40,475 bases of DNA, from the IMG/VR virus record IMGVR_UViG_3300044591_000754, positions 1-40,475 of that record; one strand, written 5' to 3'. The position numbers and the translations under genes were made by a program. This document shows, in pieces, positions 36,373 through 40,475 of this stretch (its first letter is position 1; every line of letters begins with the position of its first letter). The stretch is from a virus. Under the pieces are notes generated by a model. The model saw only the letters and a program-made list of their open reading frames with translations. It was not told the DNA's origin and made no database searches.

Positions 36373-38237
36373 AGGGTGGTCATCGCATTAAGTTGTGCGG
36401 CAGTCATCGCGGTCGGGAAGAACTTGATCCGGCGAATGGCGACCTCGGCGTAATTCTGCGACGGCACCGTGCCGCTTGCTGAACCACGCGCACCAACGCA
36501 GAACAGATCGGACGAGAACGGAAGCGCGACATTCGGAGTCGTGTTGAGTGCGCTGTTTGCCCCGTTGATGGACACAAGCGAATCCGCCACGGTCGGCGTT
36601 CCGGTTCGCGGCGAGAAAGCGACTGCTGCCTTGATGAGGAACGGGCTGCTCAACGTGGCATAGTTGGTCACATATTCGCTCGCGCCCCAGTTCAGCGAAA
36701 GCCAGTTGTTGCCAACCGCCTGATACAGAATGAAATCCTGTCCGCTGTTTGCCCGCGTACCAATGATCGCTCCAGCAAATGTCGTTCCCGCGGTGCGCTT
36801 GAATGCCTCAACGTAGAACGTGCCTTGCGTTGCAGTCTTGAACCACGACAAGTTTCCGCTGGTCGTTGTGTCGTGGATTGAGCAGTTGTCCGCGACCCTC
36901 GTCGCCGTGCTCGCGCCCGTGGCGATGTACGAGGAGGCACCGGAGCCGGTTTCGATCTGGCATCCGTAAACAAGCACTCCGTTCGGTGCCTGTCCTGTGA
37001 TGCTTGCATATCCGGTGCCATTCGAAGTACATGGAAGCAACACGGGAAACCAACTACTTGCGGTTCCGGTGAATGAGAACTGGAGGCGGAACCATCCATT
37101 TGGATACTTGGTAATAATGTTTGAGCCGCTCACTACAGTTCCAGTAGTGTTGCCCAAGGCACCATTTCCGCTCAAATCAAAGAAAGCACCGTGGATCGTT
37201 GCGCCTTGCTGGATATTCACCCAAATCCAGTTCGCTCCGTCAGCCTTTGCAAACACGGACATAGTGTAAGTCTGTGCCGTAAGCGTAAGCCCGTTGTAAT
37301 AGAGAGAAGAAGCACTACTGATGCTTGTCGCGGAAAGTTTCGATCCAGAATTGTTTACTCCGTTCGGCCCATTACCTCCAGTAAAGGTGGCTCTTGCCAC
37401 AGTTCCAGCCGTAAACCACGGCGACTGATCTACCGCTTCAGAGTATTGAAGTACGTTGCTCGCGCTTCCCTCAATTAGCAGCCCTTTCGGTGCCAGCGTG
37501 GTCGGGTCGTGGTCGAAGCGGGGGGCGTGATACGGGTTCGCCGTGTTTTCATTGGCGAAGTACGGAGCAATCGGATACGAACCGGGAACAGTTCGGAGTT
37601 CCGAAAACTCACACACTCCATTTGCAACATTCGATCCGGTGGACCCGACTCCAATACGGAGTCCATTTCCGGACGAACTGCTGGCCTGCCATACGCAAGT
37701 AATTACACCGGGTTGGGCTGTTTGAAACGCTCCTCCCGATGCTCCTGAAACGGCTACGCCATCCCTGTAGAACTGCACGACACTTGCGCCGCCAGTTGGG
37801 GACATCGTGTTCTGATAGTGCTGCCCGGAAACCGCGGTAATAACTGCGGTAGTGCTGTACAAAAGTCCCTGTGCAGTCGTGTAGTTTGAAACATTTTGCA
37901 GCCAGTTCTGTGCTGCTGTCGTTGTTTCAAGCCGCCGAACACCAGTAGATGGGATTGTTGCTCCTGCACCACCTGAAACAAGGCTCCATCCAGTTGGGGT
38001 TGCTGGACCCGACATCACGCTGTTCACCACCATGTTCGCGTCGGCGTACTGAACGAACCCGCTGCTGTTGATGAACGTGGCATTGCCCGCCCGCGTGAAC
38101 GTCAGGCGCGGGTCGAGGACGCCCGTGGTGAAGTCCAGCGTGAGCGTGGAGCCGTCGCCGAGAGAAATCAGCGACACCATCTGCTCCATCACACCACGCC
38201 GCATCGGGCGACGGAATCTGCCTACGTCATACCGCAT
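36369..38237 (-). CDS. Virion fibre/adhesin with carbohydrate-binding-like domains (622 aa)
   Basis: Residues about 32-70 (LTLDFTTGVLDPRLTFTRAG, then ATFINSSGFVQYADANM) and the later PRFDHDPTTLAPKGLLIEGS with NVLQYSEAVDQSPWF make up the repeated head of a family of phage fibre proteins with jelly-roll, carbohydrate-binding-like domains. The rest is beta-rich and Gly/Ser/Thr-rich. It ends with an AMTAAQLNAMTTL helix, a common close of lectin-like phage domains. ATG at 38237 has GGAG seven bases upstream. GC is lower than in the head genes. It is likely a third receptor-binding or decoration protein. Confidence 0.8.
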   Translation of the reverse strand: MRYDVGRFRRPMRRGVMEQMVSLISLGDGSTLTLDFTTGVLDPRLTFTRAGNATFINSSGFVQYADANMVVNSVMSGPATPTGWSLVSGGAGATIPSTGVRRLETTTAAQNWLQNVSNYTTAQGLLYSTTAVITAVSGQHYQNTMSPTGGASVVQFYRDGVAVSGASGGAFQTAQPGVITCVWQASSSSGNGLRIGVGSTGSNVANGVCEFSELRTVPGSYPIAPYFANENTANPYHAPRFDHDPTTLAPKGLLIEGSASNVLQYSEAVDQSPWFTAGTVARATFTGGNGPNGVNNSGSKLSATSISSASSLYYNGLTLTAQTYTMSVFAKADGANWIWVNIQQGATIHGAFFDLSGNGALGNTTGTVVSGSNIITKYPNGWFRLQFSFTGTASSWFPVLLPCTSNGTGYASITGQAPNGVLVYGCQIETGSGASSYIATGASTATRVADNCSIHDTTTSGNLSWFKTATQGTFYVEAFKRTAGTTFAGAIIGTRANSGQDFILYQAVGNNWLSLNWGASEYVTNYATLSSPFLIKAAVAFSPRTGTPTVADSLVSINGANSALNTTPNVALPFSSDLFCVGARGSASGTVPSQNYAEVAIRRIKFFPTAMTAAQLNAMTTL

Positions 38238-38249
38238 CGCTGACTCCGA

Positions 38250-38792
38250 TCAGAGGAAGGCGTAGAAGCAACCCATCGTGCCCGTGCTTGACTCAAACTG
38301 CACGGTCACGTACTGCACTCCGATGGTGTCAAGCACCACGCAGGCAGGAGGCGTGCCTGCGGCGGCAGCCGTACCAGGGCTGTAGATGTTGACGGTCGGG
38401 ACGCCGGTTCCCACCACGATCTGGTGGAAGAAGTGCTGCGTCACGCTGTTCACCGACAGGCTCGGAATGCTGCCAGACGTGGCGTTGTAAGAGCAGGCGC
38501 AGTCGGCGAGCATCGTCGGGACGTAGATCGGGGTGCCGCTCGTCTGCACGTACGTGGTCCACCCGATCACCCGGAAACTCGGCGTGGTCGCGTTGTTCGC
38601 GCTGTGGAACGGGACGAGGCGTAGGAGGCTCGGCTTGTCGCCGAGGTTCGTCGGCACCAGGAACGTCTGCCCGGTCGTGGACGGCAGCGTGGCAGTCGGG
38701 ACGGCCGTGTCGTACGTGCCGCTGCTAGCGGTGACCAGCCCAGTGGTCAGGTAGTTGGGCTTGTCCGTGGCGATGATGATGTCGGTAGGCAT
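38250..38792 (-). CDS. Hypothetical virion-like protein (180 aa)
   Basis: This is a beta-rich protein starting MPTDIIIATDKPNYLTTGLV, with YVQTSGTPIYVPTMLADCAC and VLDTIGVQYVTVQFESSTGT. No known family is recognised, but composition and position between a membrane protein and a fibre gene fit a small virion or fibre-associated protein. ATG at 38792 follows AAGGA; it lies 12 bp before the next gene. Confidence 0.72.
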   Translation of the reverse strand: MPTDIIIATDKPNYLTTGLVTASSGTYDTAVPTATLPSTTGQTFLVPTNLGDKPSLLRLVPFHSANNATTPSFRVIGWTTYVQTSGTPIYVPTMLADCACSYNATSGSIPSLSVNSVTQHFFHQIVVGTGVPTVNIYSPGTAAAAGTPPACVVLDTIGVQYVTVQFESSTGTMGCFYAFL

Positions 38793-38801
38793 GGTGTGTC
38801 C

Positions 38802-39026
38802 TTACGAGAGATGCTTGATGAGGTAGTTTGCGGCGAAGCTGAACATGGCCCCGATGGCCGCCGCCCAGCCGAGCATGTATCCACGCGAGTGCTCGAGCGA
38901 GCGCAGGCGAATGTCGTGGTCCTTGAGCTCCTCCTGCGTCCGCTGCTGCATGGCGAGCAGCGAATCGACCTTGCCCTCAAGGCGGCCGATGGCGAGGAAC
39001 AGCTCGTCGTGGTGGGGGGTAGTCAT
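38802..39026 (-). CDS. Coiled-coil membrane protein, possible holin accessory (74 aa)
   Basis: Residues 8-46 form a coiled coil (LAIGRLEGKVDSLLAMQQRT, then ELKDHDIRLRSLEH), and 51-70 form one membrane helix (MLGWAAAIGAMFSFAANYLI). This layout is like XhlA-type proteins, which help holins. It follows the second tail spike directly (TAATG overlap). It may belong to the lysis set, though no endolysin lies beside it. Confidence 0.72.
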   Translation of the reverse strand: MTTPHHDELFLAIGRLEGKVDSLLAMQQRTQEELKDHDIRLRSLEHSRGYMLGWAAAIGAMFSFAANYLIKHLS

Positions 39027-40475
39027 TATGAAACCACCATAAGTGCGCTGTCTGAAGTGCGACGGTACACCTCTCCGACCACGCGCCCAGCTGCGATTGC
39101 CGCTGCATTGTCTGCGTATGCGTACGCCGGATTGATGACGAGCGGCAATGACCCGGCATATACCGCCAACGTGATAGGCTTTGCCGGACTTGTTGCGCCT
39201 GGATTCGTGACGGTTCCAACTACGCCGTTGACGATTGAGCCACTTGCGCCTGCATTCGTCATGTCAACATTGCCGATGATGTTGTAGACGTAGAAACTTC
39301 GCAGGCCATCATTCTTGCGAACACTGATGTTCGCAGCGCAGTTGTCAACCTGTGTAATCGCAAGCGTGGTTGCCGGAGGATTCGTTCCACTCAACGTCAT
39401 TTTCCCGACGTTGCTTTGCGTCCATCCGCAACGACTGATCTTCTGAACGAATCCACCGATGCTTTCCTGATGGAACAGATCCCATACCGTTGATGTTGAT
39501 TCCCCGGTCACTTCCGTGATGATCGCATCCTTCATGCCGTCGTCACGAATGAATCCCCACTCCGTTGCGCCGGTGGTGCCTTGTTCTGAAACGTTGACAC
39601 GGGAGATCGCGGCTTGATAGGAGTTCGTCCACACAAGCGGAATCGCGGATACACCTGCCTGCTGACGAGTCAGTCGAACTCCATCAACGACGAGGCCGGC
39701 ATTTTCTCCCCCGATGTTGAGCGTGGAATTGAACCCAATGGATTCAAGCCACGGAGCAGACCATGTGTTCGATGCAGACAGGACAACGTCGAATTGCTGG
39801 AACGTCAGGTGCCGGACGCCAAAACCGGCAACGATTCCGATGCCGGATTCCATGTAGACCTCATCCCAAGTGCAACGATTGGTGCTAGTACCGGCGTAAA
39901 TGCCGTACCCAGTTCTGTTGCCGTACATCGCCAGGTTCTCAAACATGCAATATGCGGCATTCTCGGTGAAGATATCGCCGTAGTTCGACTCAAACACGAT
40001 GTCGGTGACCGTCTTTGACTGAATGGTTTTCCCGGCTCCAGTTGGATCTAACGCGCCAAGGCAAAGTGCGTAGCTGCATTTCTCAACGGTTCCTCCGCTG
40101 ACATATGCAGAGAATCCAGTCGAGTTGAGGTTCAGCGAGAACTGTGTAATTGAAGGAACTGTCCCGACTTGGCCCGTTCGGTTGAATAGAGAACGAGCTG
40201 GCGATCCGTATGGGATGAGGCTGCATTGGAAACCACTTCCACCACCAGGAACGGCCGCAGTCACCGTTGTCCTGTTACGGGTGGTGTATCCCGTTGGCTG
40301 CGTTGTAAGCGTCACGCTTGTGACAGTTCCGCCACCTCCGACAACAATATCGGCGATCCCATACGTCGTAGCCGTCTGTCCACTCACGTACGTGAGCGTC
40401 AAACTGTGCGTTCCTGGCGTGTAACCGCTTCCGGCATCTAACCACTCAACGAACGCCGGAGCCGTCGTATCAATT
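39026..40475 (-). CDS. Tail spike, pectate-lyase-like fold, C-terminal part (split by window ends)
   Basis: This is the 3' part of the 679-residue spike beginning at 734. The frame is open to the window end and reads on from GIDTTAPAFVEWLDAGSGYT, so an apparent TTG start at 40402 is an artefact of the cut. The middle is rich in the Gly/Ser/Thr/Asn repeats expected of a beta-helix. The last 30 residues (beginning YADNAAAIAAG, then VGEVYRRTSD) match a short C-terminal element common in phage fibres, usually written as AAG..VG..YRT.DG. The TAA stop overlaps the ATG of the next gene (TAATG). The protein is probably a trimeric receptor-binding or capsule-degrading spike. Lower GC and codon use than the morphogenesis genes fit a module exchanged between phages. 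Confidence 0.85.
   Translation of the reverse strand, partial: IDTTAPAFVEWLDAGSGYTPGTHSLTLTYVSGQTATTYGIADIVVGGGGTVTSVTLTTQPTGYTTRNRTTVTAAVPGGGSGFQCSLIPYGSPARSLFNRTGQVGTVPSITQFSLNLNSTGFSAYVSGGTVEKCSYALCLGALDPTGAGKTIQSKTVTDIVFESNYGDIFTENAAYCMFENLAMYGNRTGYGIYAGTSTNRCTWDEVYMESGIGIVAGFGVRHLTFQQFDVVLSASNTWSAPWLESIGFNSTLNIGGENAGLVVDGVRLTRQQAGVSAIPLVWTNSYQAAISRVNVSEQGTTGATEWGFIRDDGMKDAIITEVTGESTSTVWDLFHQESIGGFVQKISRCGWTQSNVGKMTLSGTNPPATTLAITQVDNCAANISVRKNDGLRSFYVYNIIGNVDMTNAGASGSIVNGVVGTVTNPGATSPAKPITLAVYAGSLPLVINPAYAYADNAAAIAAGRVVGEVYRRTSDSALMVVS
40332..40475. repeat. Terminal overlap, right copy (circular closure)
   Basis: This is the right-hand copy of the 144-base overlap with 1-144. Removing one copy gives a circle of about 40,331 bp. 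The two silent differences suggest sequence variants in the sampled phage population more than read error, because errors would not prefer silent sites. Confidence 0.93.

Noticed and set aside
40380-40402. TTG start of the spike at 40402
   Set aside because: The frame continues upstream through the window end and joins the left segment in frame to ATG at 734.

Overview
The window is an essentially complete, circularly closed genome of a tailed bacteriophage (Caudoviricetes, podovirus type), very probably assembled from environmental DNA. The first 144 bases recur as the last 144 bases with only two differences, both silent in the gene that runs through them. A tail-spike gene cut by the window ends reads in frame across the junction. 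The circle is therefore about 40,331 bp. The DNA is GC-rich, and most genes start at ATG or GTG behind GGAGG-type ribosome binding sites. A lipoprotein with a lipobox in the late operon and sigma70-like promoters suggest a Gram-negative host. No gene identifies the host more closely. The head genes are of the Bordetella phage BPP-1 type: portal of the head-to-tail connector family, Bbp19-type protein, scaffold, BPP-1-type capsid protein and Bbp16-type cement protein. The tail and ejection genes are of the T7 type (tubular proteins A and B, gp14/gp15-like ejection proteins).

Minus-strand late arm, read right to left from about 26.3 kb through position 1 and on from 40.4 kb to 35.5 kb: small regulatory and hypothetical genes (26.3-24.9 kb); small and large terminase; a GNAT acetyltransferase; a small membrane protein; portal; an HNH/AP2 homing endonuclease; Bbp19-like protein; scaffold; capsid; cement protein; tail tubular A and B; two ejection proteins; an 8.4 kb gene for a 2793-residue polyvalent ejection protein with a zinc-metallopeptidase motif; two pectate-lyase-fold tail spikes; a coiled-coil/membrane protein; further virion-like proteins; a lipoprotein; and a 37-residue membrane peptide.

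Plus-strand early arm, 28.0-35.3 kb: one hypothetical gene; then, from a promoter at 30.35 kb, a tightly overlapping cassette of small unknown genes ending in a RusA-type resolvase; a C1q-like fibre protein; and, from a consensus promoter at 33.72 kb, a Bet/RecT annealing protein and a Gp157-family protein, closed by an intrinsic terminator at 35.4 kb that faces the late arm. A minus-strand pocket (28.66-30.27 kb) lies inside this arm. It holds a metallophosphoesterase, two small basic phage proteins and a small zincin.

The control region (26.3-28.0 kb) is mostly non-coding. It holds an HNH endonuclease gene, iteron-like TTCACGC repeats, palindromes, strong hairpins and two candidate small RNAs.

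No DNA or RNA polymerase, helicase, primase, integrase or endolysin was recognised. The phage appears to depend on host replication and to make a small recombination set (Bet, Gp157, RusA). The lysis enzyme is either absent or unrecognised.
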